The translations under genes were made by a program, and so were the position numbers. This document shows, one piece after another, positions 24,983-33,695 of a DNA stretch of 64,000 nt. Numbering within the stretch: the first letter of the stretch is position 1; every line of letters starts with the position of its first letter. This stretch comes from Azospirillum brasilense (GTDB taxonomy: Bacteria > Pseudomonadota > Alphaproteobacteria > Rickettsiales > UBA3002), in NCBI GenBank assembly GCA_003241645.1, contig QFOX01000001.1:1-64000 (forward strand), given 5' to 3'. Below the pieces are notes generated by a model. That model searched no databases. It saw only the letters and a list, made by a program, of their open reading frames with translations, and was not told the DNA's origin.

Positions 24983-26650
24983 ATGCCCATGCATACAACG
25001 CCACTTCCTGATTTAGTGATCCTTCTCGCTGCGGCCGTGGCGATCGTGGCGGCGTTCCGCGCCTTCCGGGTCAGCCCGGTGCTTGGCTACCTTGTGGCGG
25101 GCGCGGTCATTGGCCCCAAAGGCCTTGGCGTGATCCGCGATCCCGAGACCACCGCGGCCATTGCCGAACTGGGCATTGTGTTCCTGCTGTTCATGATCGG
25201 GCTCGAGCTGTCGTTCGACCGCCTGAAAGCCATGCGCAAAAAAGTGTTCGGCATCGGCACGGCGCAGGTGCTGGTCACGGGCGGCTGGTTCGTGGGCATT
25301 GCGCTTGCCATGGGGCAGGACCTCAACGCCGCGATCATCATCGGCGGTGGGCTGGCGCTGTCCTCCACCGCGCTGGTACTGGAAGTGCTCAACCAGCAGA
25401 AAGAACTCGCCAGCCAGACGGGGCGGCTGTCGCTGGCCATTCTCATTCTGCAGGATCTGGCCGTATTGCCGCTGCTGGTGCTGGTGCCTGCGCTGGCGAT
25501 GCCGGATGCATCCGTGGGCGATATGATGGCCAGCGCGGGCCTGCGCGCGGTGATCGTGCTGGTCGCCATCACCATTGTGGGGCGGCTGGTGCTGCGCCCG
25601 TTGTTCCGCGCCATTGCGCAGCTGGACATTCATGAATTGTTCGTGGCGGTCACGCTGCTGGTGGTGCTGGGGCTGGCATGGGTGACCGAATCGGTCGGGC
25701 TGTCGATGGCGCTGGGCGCCTTCGTGGCGGGCCTGCTGATCGCTGAAACGGAATACCAGCATCAGGTCGAAGCGGATGTGCAGCCCTTCAAGCTGCTGCT
25801 GATGGGGCTGTTCTTCATGACGGTGGGCATGAAGATCGACACCGATTTCATTTTAGAACATGCACCGAAGATCCTGCTCGGTGCGGCGGCGCTCATCGCC
25901 ACCAAAGCCGCCATTATTTATGCGCTGCTGCGCGCCTTCCGCTACACCAAGCGCACCAGCGGCCACACCGCGCTGCTGCTGGCGCAGGGCGGCGAGTTCG
26001 GCTTCATCCTGTTCGGGCTGGCCGGTGCCGTGGGCCTGCTGGACGCCACGCTGGTGAAGCAATTGCTGCTGGTGATCGCGCTGACCATGGCGGCGACACC
26101 GCTGCTCGACATGCTGGGCGTGCAGTTCGAGAAACGCTGGTGGCGGCGCGTGCGCCACAACCCCGAGCAGATGGCGCGCGAAGCGCAGGACCTGGCCGGC
26201 CATGTGATTATCGCGGGCTATGGCCGCATGGGCCAGCTGATGGCCGATTTCCTCGCGGCCGAGAAGATCCCCTTCATTGCGCTGGATACCAACCCGCGCG
26301 AAGTGGCCGCAGGGCGCAAACGCCACCACCCGGTCTATTTCGGCAACGCCGCGCAGCCCGAGCTGCTCGAGATCATGGGCGTGGCGCGCGCCACGGCGCT
26401 GATCATCACGCTGCACCAGCCGAAAGAGGCCACGCAGCTGCTGGCCATCATGCGGGCGTCGCACCCGGATTTGCCCATTCTGGTGCGTGCGCATGACCGC
26501 GAGCACCGCCGTGAGCTGGAAAAGCACGGCGCGAATTACGCGGTGCCCGAGCTGGAAGTGTCGGGCAAGCGCCTGATGTCGCGCCTGTTGCTGACGCTGG
26601 GCCGCCCGGAAGACGATATCCGCCGCGTGATGCAGACGCTGAAGGCATAA
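24983..26650 (+). CDS. Monovalent cation:proton antiporter, CPA2 (Kef-type) with TrkA-N domain
   Basis: A protein of 555 residues. About 12 membrane helices form a Na+/H+ exchanger domain (FRVSPVLGYLVAGAVIGP, GIVFLLFMIGLELSFDRL, GGGLALSSTALVLEVL, LLAQGGEFGFILFG). A cytosolic RCK/TrkA-N Rossmann domain follows (HVIIAGYGRMGQLMADFL, VYFGNAAQPELLEIMG). The family exports K+ or Na+ in exchange for protons; KefB versus KefC cannot be decided, and no KefF/KefG partner is adjacent. The start is ATG 24983 or 24989. It is divergent from the SDR with a 15-base gap. Confidence 0.9.
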   Translation: MPMHTTPLPDLVILLAAAVAIVAAFRAFRVSPVLGYLVAGAVIGPKGLGVIRDPETTAAIAELGIVFLLFMIGLELSFDRLKAMRKKVFGIGTAQVLVTGGWFVGIALAMGQDLNAAIIIGGGLALSSTALVLEVLNQQKELASQTGRLSLAILILQDLAVLPLLVLVPALAMPDASVGDMMASAGLRAVIVLVAITIVGRLVLRPLFRAIAQLDIHELFVAVTLLVVLGLAWVTESVGLSMALGAFVAGLLIAETEYQHQVEADVQPFKLLLMGLFFMTVGMKIDTDFILEHAPKILLGAAALIATKAAIIYALLRAFRYTKRTSGHTALLLAQGGEFGFILFGLAGAVGLLDATLVKQLLLVIALTMAATPLLDMLGVQFEKRWWRRVRHNPEQMAREAQDLAGHVIIAGYGRMGQLMADFLAAEKIPFIALDTNPREVAAGRKRHHPVYFGNAAQPELLEIMGVARATALIITLHQPKEATQLLAIMRASHPDLPILVRAHDREHRRELEKHGANYAVPELEVSGKRLMSRLLLTLGRPEDDIRRVMQTLKA

Positions 26651-26692
26651 TCGCTTTGACTTCTGCGCGCCCAATCCCTAATGCCTAGGGCC

Positions 26693-27628
26693 ATGAAACT
26701 CATCGCGGGCAATTCGAACACGAAACTGGCAGCCGCCGTGGCCGAGCAATTGGGCATGCAGCTCACGCAGGCCAGCATTCGCCGTTTCAGCGACGGTGAG
26801 ATCTTCGTGGAAGTGGAAGAGAACGTGCGCGGGGAAGACGTGTTCCTGCTGCAATCCACCAGCTACCCGGCGAACGAACATATCATGGAATTCCTCATCA
26901 CGCTGGATGCACTGAAGCGCGCCAGCGCGCGCCGCATCACCGCGGTGATCCCCTATTTCGGCTACGCCCGGCAGGACCGCAAGCCCGGCCCGCGCACGCC
27001 CATTACCGCCAAGCTGGTGGCGAACCTCATTACCGAGGCGGGGGCCGACCGCGTGCTGACGATCGACCTGCATGCCGGGCAGATCCAGGGCTTCTTCGAT
27101 ATTCCGGTGGACCATCTCTATGCCCGCCCGGTGATCGTGGAAGACATCAAGCGCCAGTTCCCCGAGCTGGGCAACGTCACCATCGTATCGCCGGATGTGG
27201 GCGGGGTGGTGCGTGCACGCTCGCTCGCGGGGCGCTTAGGGGTGGACCTTGCCATCGTGGACAAACGCCGCGAGAAGGCTAACCAGTCGGAAGTGATGAA
27301 CATCATCGGCGACATCAAGGGCCGCGACTGCATCCTGTTCGACGACATCGTGGACACGGCGGGCACACTGTGCAACGCCGCCGCGGCATTGATGGATGCG
27401 GGCGCCAAGTCGGTCTCGGCCTACGTCACGCACGGCGTGCTTTCCGGCCCGGCGGTGGAGCGCATCGCGGGCTCGCGCCTTGCTGCCATGGTGGTGACCG
27501 ATTCCATCGCCCAGCCCGACGCGGTGCAGGGCTGCGCCAAGATCCGCCTGTTGTCCATTGCGCCGCTGCTGGCCGAGGCCGTGCGCCGCATTGCGGATGA
27601 GAGCTCGGTGAGCAGCTTGTTTGATTGA
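26693..27628 (+). CDS. prs: Ribose-phosphate pyrophosphokinase
   Basis: A 311-residue PRPP synthase, cytosolic, feeding purine, pyrimidine, histidine and NAD synthesis. It has the N-terminal [62 protein letters not shown], and the PRPP loop [15 protein letters not shown]. The start at 26693 fits the family; four extra residues from 26681 are possible. A pilin-like gene follows 31 bases later. Confidence 0.96.
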   Translation: MKLIAGNSNTKLAAAVAEQLGMQLTQASIRRFSDGEIFVEVEENVRGEDVFLLQSTSYPANEHIMEFLITLDALKRASARRITAVIPYFGYARQDRKPGPRTPITAKLVANLITEAGADRVLTIDLHAGQIQGFFDIPVDHLYARPVIVEDIKRQFPELGNVTIVSPDVGGVVRARSLAGRLGVDLAIVDKRREKANQSEVMNIIGDIKGRDCILFDDIVDTAGTLCNAAAALMDAGAKSVSAYVTHGVLSGPAVERIAGSRLAAMVVTDSIAQPDAVQGCAKIRLLSIAPLLAEAVRRIADESSVSSLFD

Positions 27629-27659
27629 TTCGCCGCGCCAAATCCCGTATTCTTCACCT

Positions 27660-28454
27660 ATGTCTAAAGCATTCTCACTGGTGGAATTATCCATTGTATT
27701 GGTCATTCTTGGGCTGCTGACCGGGGGTATCCTTGGTGGACAGGCGCTGATCCGCGCCGCCGAGATCCGCACCATCACCAATGAATATGGCCGCTACGTG
27801 GCGGCTGTCCAGACCTTCCGCGATAAATACCTCGCCGTTCCCGGTGACATGACCAATGCGACCCAGTTCTGGGGCGCGGCCGGTGTACCTGCTGACTGCC
27901 CGACCACGCTGGGCACCGGTACCCAGACCTGTAATGGCGATGGGGATGGCAGGGTCCAGCCGAACAACGAGATGTACCGTTTCTGGCAGCAACTGGCCAA
28001 TGCCGGGCTGATCGAGGGTAGCTACACCGGCATTCAGGCGGTGGCGGGCCAGACCTATTCGCTGGTGGCGGGCAGCAACGTGCCCATGTCGCGCATGGCC
28101 ACGGGGGCATGGGCAACACGTTCTTCAAGTACCGTTCCGGAAGATACCCAGATGTTCACGATCGATTACATCGGCAACAGCCTGAATATCGGCACACCAA
28201 GCGCTGTTGTGAATAACAGCTGGGTGCGTGAAGCGTTGCTGAAGCCGGAAGAAGCGTGGGGCGTGGATAAAAAGATCGATGACGCCAAGCCCGGCCGCGG
28301 CTCGGTGGTGATACGCGGCCGTGCTGGCTGGAACAATGCCGGTGGCACGCTGCCACGCTGCACGCTGGCCCAGAGCACCAACGATATTGATGCCGATTAC
28401 ATGCTCAGCGAATCCGGCAAGCAATGCGCGCTCATTTTCATGAATGCCTTCTAA
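27660..28454 (+). CDS. Prepilin-like protein, paralogue 2 of 7
   Basis: 264 residues, leader MSKA followed by [19 protein letters not shown]. The family motifs are YVAAVQTFRDKYLAVPGDMTNA, the C-P-T...QTCNGDGDGRV loop, FWQQLANAGLIEGSYTG and WGVDKKIDDAKPGRGSVV. Two C-terminal cysteines precede an ALIFMNAF end. Transcribed in the same direction as prs and 31 bases after it. No other pilus gene is adjacent, so any filament role depends on machinery elsewhere. Confidence 0.85.
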   Translation: MSKAFSLVELSIVLVILGLLTGGILGGQALIRAAEIRTITNEYGRYVAAVQTFRDKYLAVPGDMTNATQFWGAAGVPADCPTTLGTGTQTCNGDGDGRVQPNNEMYRFWQQLANAGLIEGSYTGIQAVAGQTYSLVAGSNVPMSRMATGAWATRSSSTVPEDTQMFTIDYIGNSLNIGTPSAVVNNSWVREALLKPEEAWGVDKKIDDAKPGRGSVVIRGRAGWNNAGGTLPRCTLAQSTNDIDADYMLSESGKQCALIFMNAF

Positions 28455-28521
28455 GTCATTCAATTAGCCCCTTAATATCGTTCATGGTCGCGGATTCCCT
28501 TGGCGCGTGCCTGCCCAGCCG

Positions 28522-28550
28522 TTGACAAGCCTGCGCTGCGCGCTTATACA
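28522..28550 (+). promoter_or_regulatory. Sigma-70-type promoter for rplY
   Basis: TTGACA (28522-28527) and TATACA (28545-28550) are 17 bases apart. The leader to the rplY ATG is about 85 bases and contains GCCCACC (28551) able to pair with GGTGGGC (28592). The Shine-Dalgarno AGGAG is at 28631. Confidence 0.75.
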
Positions 28551-28641
28551 GCCCACCTCTCGCGGGTGGCAGGTGCCGCCGCGTGACTTGTAAACCAGCA
28601 GGGTGGGCAGGGTGTCCATCGGGCCAATAAAGGAGTCGATT

Positions 28642-29301
28642 ATGGCGATCAAAGCAGCCGTAGAATTTAAAGCAGAAGCACGCGAGCGCGTGGGTACCGG
28701 TTCGGCACGCGAAGCGCGCCGCCAGGGCCAGACCCCGGTGAACGTGTACGCCGCCGGTGAGAAGAACCAGGCGCTGACCGTGGAAACCCGCCTCATCAGC
28801 AACGAATATTTCCGTGGCGGCTTCATGAACAAAGTGGTGGCCCTGCAAGTGGCCGGCAAGAACGTGTTCGCGATCGCACGCGACATCCAGCTGAACCCCG
28901 TTTCCGACAAGATCGAACATGCCGATTTCATCGCCGTGAACGAGAAGTCGGTGGTGAAAGTGAAAGTGCCCGTGCACTTCCAGAACACCGAGAAAGCCGT
29001 GGGCATCAAGCGCGGTGGCGTGCTGAACATCGTGCGCCACGAGATCGACCTGCTCGCGCCGGTCACCTCGATCCCCAAGGCGATCGACATCGACATCCTC
29101 GAGCTGAACATCGGTGATTCGATCCATATCGACAACGTGAAGCTGCCCGAAGGCGTGAAGCCCGGCGTGAAAGGCCGCAACTACACCATCGCATCCATCG
29201 CGGGCCGTAGCAAAGACGACGACGACGCAGCAACCGGCGCACCGGCTGCAGGCGCCGTGCCTGCTTCCACCGCCAAGGCCCCGGCCGACGCGAAGAAGTA
29301 A
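28642..29301 (+). CDS. rplY: 50S ribosomal protein L25 / Ctc family
   Basis: A 219-residue long-form L25. The N-terminal 5S-rRNA-binding domain (EFKAEARERVGTGSAREARRQG, split around residue 20) is followed by the TL5/Ctc C-terminal beta domain (VKVKVPVHFQNTEKAVGIKRGG, LEL-NIGDSIHIDNVKLPEG) and an Ala-rich tail ending in KK. The start is the ATG at 28642 with a good ribosome-binding site; the upstream in-frame GTG/ATG region belongs to the leader. It is followed by a terminator and pth, the usual rplY-pth-ychF order. Confidence 0.94.
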   Translation: MAIKAAVEFKAEARERVGTGSAREARRQGQTPVNVYAAGEKNQALTVETRLISNEYFRGGFMNKVVALQVAGKNVFAIARDIQLNPVSDKIEHADFIAVNEKSVVKVKVPVHFQNTEKAVGIKRGGVLNIVRHEIDLLAPVTSIPKAIDIDILELNIGDSIHIDNVKLPEGVKPGVKGRNYTIASIAGRSKDDDDAATGAPAAGAVPASTAKAPADAKK

Positions 29302-29322
29302 GCGTTCGCTTCAACAACGAAC

Positions 29323-29362
29323 AAGCGCCTCGTGGAAGTTCTTTCCCGGGGCGCTTTTTCTT
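29323..29362 (+). terminator. Intrinsic terminator after rplY
   Basis: AAGCGCCTCG, a 14-base loop, and CGGGGCGCTT form a 10-pair stem (one G-T) followed by TTTTTCTTT. It lies 22 bases after the rplY stop, 15 bases before pth, so pth may need readthrough or its own start. Confidence 0.85.
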
Positions 29363-29376
29363 TCTAGACTGGCGCG

Positions 29377-30036
29377 ATGGCAAACACGAATAACATGCTG
29401 CTGGTGGTGGGGCTGGGCAATCCGGGTGCGGAATATGCGAAGCACCGCCACAATGTGGGGTTCATGGCGGTGGATGCGCTGGCAGAGCACACACGCGCCG
29501 GTGCATGGGGCAAAAAATTTCATGGCGAGCTTGCCGAGGCATCGCTTGCCGGGCGCAAGCTGCTGCTGCTGAAGCCGCAAACCTACATGAACAACTCGGG
29601 TCGCGCGGTGAAGGCGGCGGCCGCGTTCTATAAAATTCCGCCGCAGCAGATCCTCGTGCTGCACGACGAGCTGGATTTGCCGGTGGGCAAAATGCGCATC
29701 AAAAAAGGCGGCGGCGCGAATGGGCAGAACGGTATTCGCGATATTGATGCCTGCCTCGGGCCGGATTACTGGCGTTGCCGCATCGGCATCGGCCACCCCG
29801 GCGACAAAGCGCGCGTGCATGGCCATGTGCTGGGCAATTTCAGCAAGGACGAAGTGCCCGAGATCGAGAAATTGCTGCAGGCGATTGCCACGCATTTCGC
29901 GCTGTTCATGGAACATTCGCCCGAAGCGCTGATGAGCAAAGTGACCGAAGCGCTGATGAGCAAAGTGACCGAAGCGCTGAGCCCGCCGCGCCCCGCCAAG
30001 CCGAAGCCGGTAGACAAAGCGGCCGGCAGCGCGTAG
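29377..30036 (+). CDS. pth: Peptidyl-tRNA hydrolase
   Basis: A 219-residue Pth that recycles peptidyl-tRNA released from stalled ribosomes. The visible active-site residues are Asn in GLGNPG, the catalytic His in KHRHNVGF, Met-Asn in YMNNSG and Asp in LHDELDLP. The conserved GHNG motif reads GQNG here (GGGANGQNGIRDI), so the His equivalent to E. coli His113 is Gln. The C-terminus has a 24-base in-frame tandem repeat (EALMSKVT twice) and a Pro/Lys tail, beyond the usual length of about 190. Confidence 0.93.
   Translation: MANTNNMLLVVGLGNPGAEYAKHRHNVGFMAVDALAEHTRAGAWGKKFHGELAEASLAGRKLLLLKPQTYMNNSGRAVKAAAAFYKIPPQQILVLHDELDLPVGKMRIKKGGGANGQNGIRDIDACLGPDYWRCRIGIGHPGDKARVHGHVLGNFSKDEVPEIEKLLQAIATHFALFMEHSPEALMSKVTEALMSKVTEALSPPRPAKPKPVDKAAGSA
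29923..29982 (+). repeat. Tandem 24-base repeat inside pth
   Basis: GAAGCGCTGATGAGCAAAGT plus GACC is present twice exactly (29923-29946, 29947-29970), followed by a partial third copy (GAAGCGCTGAGC). It encodes EALMSKVT-EALMSKVT-EALS near the C-terminus and keeps the frame. Confidence 0.9.
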
Positions 30037-30104
30037 AAGCTCGGCCAATTCATTCAACCGCGCGAAGCCAGCAGGCGCGCGCAGGGAACAAAGGATAAAC
30101 AATC

Positions 30105-31205
30105 ATGGGTTTTAATTGCGGTATCGTGGGCCTGCCCAACGTGGGTAAATCCACCCTGTTCAACGCGCTGCTGAACCAGCAGGCGGCGGAAGCCGCGAAC
30201 TACCCGTTCTGCACCATCGAGCCGAACGTGGGCCGCATCGCCGTGCCGGATGCGCGGCTGAACACGCTGGCGGGCATTGCCGGCTCGGCGACCATCATTC
30301 CCACCCAGCTGGAATTCGTGGACATTGCAGGCCTCGTGCGTGGCGCCAGCAAGGGCGAAGGGCTGGGCAACCAGTTCCTTGCCAACATCCGCGAAACCGA
30401 CGCGATCATCTACGTGCTGCGCTGCTTCGAAGACGGCGACATCGTGCATGTGGAAGGCAGCGTTGACCCCGAGCGCGATGCCGAGATCATTGAGCTGGAG
30501 CTTATTCTGGCCGATATGGAAAACCTCGAGAAGCGGCTCGATAACCTGAACAAGAAGGCCAAATCCGGCGACAAGGAAACGCTGGCGACGATCGAGCTGA
30601 TCAAGCCGATCCTTGAGCTGACGCGCGAGGGCAAGCCAGCGCGCCTGTACCAAGCGAAGGACCGCGACGAGGCCAAGCGCATCAAGCAGCTGCAACTGCT
30701 GACCAGCAAACCCGCCATGTACGTGCTGAACGTGGAAGAGGGCTCGGCCGCCACGGGCAACGCTATCTCGGCCAAGGCCGCTGCTATGGCGGCGGCGAAG
30801 GGTGCCAGCGCGGTGGTCATCTCTGCGAAGATCGAAGCGGAAATGGCGGGCCTCTCCGACGAGGAGAAGCAGGAATTCCTCGCCGATCTTGGCCTGAAGG
30901 AAACCGGGCTGAACGCCATCGTACGCGCGGGGTTCAAGCTGCTCGATATTCTTACCTTCTTCACCGTGGGGCCGAAAGAAGCCCGCGCATGGACCGTGCG
31001 CCGCGGTGCCACCGCGCCGGAAGCGGCGGGCGTGATCCACACGGATTTCGAGAAAGGCTTCATTCGTGCCGAGACCATCGCTTGCGACGATTACATCGCG
31101 CTCAAGGGTGAGCAGGGCGCCAAAGAAGCGGGCAAACTGCGCCTTGAGGGCAAGGAATACCTCGTGGCTGATGGGGACGTGTTCCATTTCCGCTTCAACG
31201 TGTAA
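30105..31205 (+). CDS. ychF: Redox-regulated ATPase YchF (Obg-like GTPase family)
   Basis: A 366-residue P-loop protein of the OLA1/YchF family, which binds ATP rather than GTP and associates with ribosomes. It starts NCGIVGLPNVGKSTLFNALL. DIAGLVRGASKGEGLGNQFL is the switch region, and the family uses NxxE in place of NKxD (YVLNVEEG). A coiled-coil hairpin (LEKRLDNLNKKAKSG) and a C-terminal TGS domain (FFTVGPKEARAWTVRRGATAPEAAGVIH, in part) follow. AAAGGA precedes the ATG. Follows pth by 68 bases. Confidence 0.95.
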   Translation: MGFNCGIVGLPNVGKSTLFNALLNQQAAEAANYPFCTIEPNVGRIAVPDARLNTLAGIAGSATIIPTQLEFVDIAGLVRGASKGEGLGNQFLANIRETDAIIYVLRCFEDGDIVHVEGSVDPERDAEIIELELILADMENLEKRLDNLNKKAKSGDKETLATIELIKPILELTREGKPARLYQAKDRDEAKRIKQLQLLTSKPAMYVLNVEEGSAATGNAISAKAAAMAAAKGASAVVISAKIEAEMAGLSDEEKQEFLADLGLKETGLNAIVRAGFKLLDILTFFTVGPKEARAWTVRRGATAPEAAGVIHTDFEKGFIRAETIACDDYIALKGEQGAKEAGKLRLEGKEYLVADGDVFHFRFNV

Positions 31206-31250
31206 ACCATTTGCGGTAGCATTGGGCCACTTGCCATAAGGGGCCGCCGC

Positions 31251-31796
31251 ATGATGAAAACCTTTCCACGCTGGGTGACGCTGCTGTTCGTCGCGTTCAT
31301 GGGCTTCATGCTCTATCAGGGCACGCGCCCCGCGCCGGTGGAGGCACCTGCCACCTCGGCCATTACCCCGGCGATCACCGAGAAGACCTACCCGACCCTT
31401 CGCGCACTGACGGATGGCAACCGCTGGGCCAAGGCCATCAACCCCGATTACAAAAACCCCGACGATGCATGCAACCCTCCAGCATCCGATGAGCGCATGC
31501 TGGGTAATTACGCCATTATTGAGAAAGCCGGAACGGACCATGCAAGCCGTTGTGGTGAGCGTGCGGATCTGAGGGTCACGTTGTTCGATGCGAGGGGCAA
31601 CCCGCTGCCGGAGCAGGAGCTTTATGTAACGTTGGGTGAACAGCCTGCGTTCGATGCGCTGGTCGTTGGCATGCAAGTGGGTGAAGTGCGGCTTTTGATG
31701 CTGCGCTTGCCCGCAAAGGTGAAGACCTTACCGATGATTGCGGCGGGCAAAACCCAGCTGATACGTGTTTATTCTAATGGCATTGTGCTCGACTAG
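31251..31796 (+). CDS. Hypothetical membrane-anchored protein, possibly FKBP-like
   Basis: 181 residues. An N-terminal membrane anchor or uncleaved signal (WVTLLFVAFMGFMLYQG) is followed by a Pro/Ala linker and a periplasmic domain with two cysteines (DACNPP and SRCGER). The C-terminal half (LYVTLGEQPAFDALVVGMQVGEVRLLMLRLP) resembles the FKBP core pattern of a glycine-methionine turn before a strand, suggesting a peptidyl-prolyl isomerase-like fold; this is weak. It overlaps the convergent LysR gene by 4 bases. Confidence 0.6.
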   Translation: MMKTFPRWVTLLFVAFMGFMLYQGTRPAPVEAPATSAITPAITEKTYPTLRALTDGNRWAKAINPDYKNPDDACNPPASDERMLGNYAIIEKAGTDHASRCGERADLRVTLFDARGNPLPEQELYVTLGEQPAFDALVVGMQVGEVRLLMLRLPAKVKTLPMIAAGKTQLIRVYSNGIVLD

Positions 31797-32680
31797 AAAT
31801 TCGCCTCGGCGATCTTCTGCGTCAGGAAATTGCGGAACACCGCGATGCGTTTGCTGTTCTTCAGCTCCACGGGGTAGATGTAATACGCATCCGTCACCGG
31901 GCCGGAAAGCTCGGGCAGCACGCGGCTGATATGGCGCGAGCGGTGGATGAGGTATTCCGGCAGCGCGGCAATGCCCATGCCCTGCTTCACGGCGGTGCGC
32001 ATGGCCAGCAGCGAGTTCGCTTTGAAATAGGGCACCAGCTCTTTCGCGCCGGGCTGCTCGAACAACCAGTTCACCTGCGGAAAGGGTGCGCCGCCCGTGG
32101 TGGCGTCGAACGCCAGCAGGCGGTGGTGCTTCAGGTCGGCGAAGCTTTTGGGAATGCCGTGTTGGCGCAGGTAATCGTTATGCGCGTAGAGGCCGTTGCG
32201 CAGGCTCATGATGGGGATCTGTACCAGATCCGGGTGGCGTGCGGGGGCGAAGCGCAGCGCCGCATCGGCCTGCCGCAGGGTCAGGTCCAGCTCGCGGTCC
32301 TCGCAAATGAGCGTTACCTGAATTTCGGGGTAAAGGTCGGTGTATTCCTTCATCTGGCTGGCGAGCCACATGGCGCCGAACGTGGATGGCACCGTGACCT
32401 TGAACGGGCCTTTGGGCCGCGCACTGGATTCGGCCAGCGAAATTTCAGTGGCCTGCAGCTTGGTCACCATTTCCGACACGGTGCGGAACAGGATCTCGCC
32501 CTGCTCGGTGAGCATGAGGCCGCGCGCATGGCGGTGGAACAGGGCGATGCCCATTTTCTCCTCCAGCGCCGAGATCTGGCGGCTGACCGCCGATTGCGAC
32601 AGGTTGAGGCTTTCACCCGCTTTGGTCAGGCTCTTGCTGAGGCTTACCGCGTGGAAAATGCGTAATTTGTCCCAGTCCAT
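31793..32680 (-). CDS. LysR-family transcriptional regulator
   Basis: 295 residues. The N-terminal winged helix-turn-helix is DKLRIFHAVSLSKSLTKAGE and LNLSQSAVSRQISALEEKMG. A linker helix and a periplasmic-binding-like effector domain follow (VPSTFGAMWLASQMKEY, then GLYAHNDYLRQHGIP, AVKQGMGIAALPEYL). The effector is unknown. The predicted autoregulatory region upstream (32681-33069) has a repeat but no divergent enzyme gene; trxB is about 1 kb away. Confidence 0.92.
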   Translation of the reverse strand: MDWDKLRIFHAVSLSKSLTKAGESLNLSQSAVSRQISALEEKMGIALFHRHARGLMLTEQGEILFRTVSEMVTKLQATEISLAESSARPKGPFKVTVPSTFGAMWLASQMKEYTDLYPEIQVTLICEDRELDLTLRQADAALRFAPARHPDLVQIPIMSLRNGLYAHNDYLRQHGIPKSFADLKHHRLLAFDATTGGAPFPQVNWLFEQPGAKELVPYFKANSLLAMRTAVKQGMGIAALPEYLIHRSRHISRVLPELSGPVTDAYYIYPVELKNSKRIAVFRNFLTQKIAEANF

Positions 32681-32721
32681 ACTCAGCCATTCATGCGGGC
32701 AGCTTGCTTGTCGCGTTACGT

Positions 32722-32768
32722 CCTCAGTCGGTCATGTACCTGTCGTACACTCCCTCCTTGCGGGCGCA
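32722..32768. repeat. Intergenic repeat, family E (copy 2)
   Basis: CCTCAGTCGGTCATGTACCT, then GTACACTCCCTCC and TTGCGGGCGC. It matches 8038-8085 over most of its length. It occupies the start of the 389-base gap between the LysR gene and the 33070 gene. The rest of that gap shows a TACAAT-like -10 near 32980 and no credible gene. Confidence 0.7.
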
Positions 32769-33069
32769 CCCTCCGCACATCTGCCTCGCGATCATGGCTG
32801 ATTGTCGCCCTAGCCATGCATTTAATGCAAGATGCAGGGAAAATGAAGCACTAAAATACGGCCAGATATGCGTTATGCTCAAGGCAAGGCCTGCGCCCGC
32901 TGCATGCGTCACTGCATGAAGATTCGATGAAATCTATGCCTGCCACGGCTCAAAACCGTCCATTCCATGGTACAATGGGCTGTTTTTAGTACCCCGTACT
33001 TCAAACCGCATCCAACACCATCAATCTCGATGGCTTGGTTTAGAGTGTGACCCACTCTGGAGACAGACG

Positions 33070-33486
33070 ATGAAACTCTGGCAAAAATTGGTACTGCTGG
33101 TCATTGGGCTTGCAGGACTGGGAGCATACATCGCACAGGATAATTTCTTCCACCCACGGGAATCCCGTTCGTTCGATCATCGCATCGAAACGCCGGTCAA
33201 CCCCACCACGGAAGAACTATCCTCGGCGATGAAGCAGGCAGAAGAATCCGGCAAGGACCTGGTGATTCATTTCGAACCCCCACCCTCACCGGAAGAAGTT
33301 GCTGCCCTGCAACCCTGCCGTGAGATGCTCGCTTCATTGACGGTCGGCCCCCCGATCAACGATGAGCGACGCTGCCGCATCAACGATCGTGAAGCAACCC
33401 TGCTCACGGTCGCGCTCGAGGACTCTGACGAATGGGAATTCGTGGGACCCGGCGAGCCGATGCGTAAGAAAGGAAATGCACCATGA
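33070..33486 (+). CDS. Hypothetical single-pass membrane protein, 138 aa
   Basis: An N-terminal hydrophobic segment (LVLLVIGLAGLGAYIA, residues 7-22) with a lysine before it suggests an inner-membrane anchor and a periplasmic domain. That domain is acidic and carries two cysteines (QPCREM, RRCRIN). I recognise no domain. The stop overlaps the start of a 53-codon gene (ATGA), so the two form a small operon ended by the terminator at 33661. A GGAGACAGACG precedes the ATG. Confidence 0.6.
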   Translation: MKLWQKLVLLVIGLAGLGAYIAQDNFFHPRESRSFDHRIETPVNPTTEELSSAMKQAEESGKDLVIHFEPPPSPEEVAALQPCREMLASLTVGPPINDERRCRINDREATLLTVALEDSDEWEFVGPGEPMRKKGNAP

Positions 33487-33644
33487 TGCTTTGGCTCAGG
33501 CGCATTGCCTATACCATCTGGGGATGCCTTGTGGCTGCGCTGGTCTTCGCGATCACGTACCGCATCGCTACCGTCGGGTGGGATGGATTCATTGCTCCGG
33601 CACTCAAAATGTCGCAGCAGGAATCTGCCACGAACCGCCATTAA
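33483..33644 (+). CDS. Small membrane protein, 53 aa
   Basis: Translation gives MMLWLRRIAYTIWGCLVAAL at the N-terminus with a membrane helix to about residue 25, then a polar tail ending ATNRH. It was recognised from the ATGA overlap with the upstream stop and the terminator 16 bases after its own stop. Function unknown; it may partner the upstream membrane protein. Confidence 0.5.
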   Translation: MMLWLRRIAYTIWGCLVAALVFAITYRIATVGWDGFIAPALKMSQQESATNRH

Positions 33645-33660
33645 CGGTTCGTGCATCCTT

Positions 33661-33695
33661 GAAAAAGCTTCCTCCTTCGGGGGGAAGCTTTTTTG
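33661..33695. terminator. Bidirectional intrinsic terminator
   Basis: AAAAAGCTTCCTCC, a TTCG loop region, and GGGGGAAGCTTTTTT form a strong stem with A and T runs. It separates the small membrane operon (ends 33644) from convergent trxB (ends 33696). Confidence 0.92.

Noticed and set aside
28551..28641. Riboswitch or ribosomal-protein leader structure upstream of rplY
   Set aside because: Seven-base complementary segments exist, but one falls at or before the likely transcription start, so a regulatory RNA fold is not supported.
32724..32912. 62-codon minus-strand frame in the LysR upstream gap
   Set aside because: It overlaps the family E repeat, lacks a ribosome-binding site and shows no coding character.
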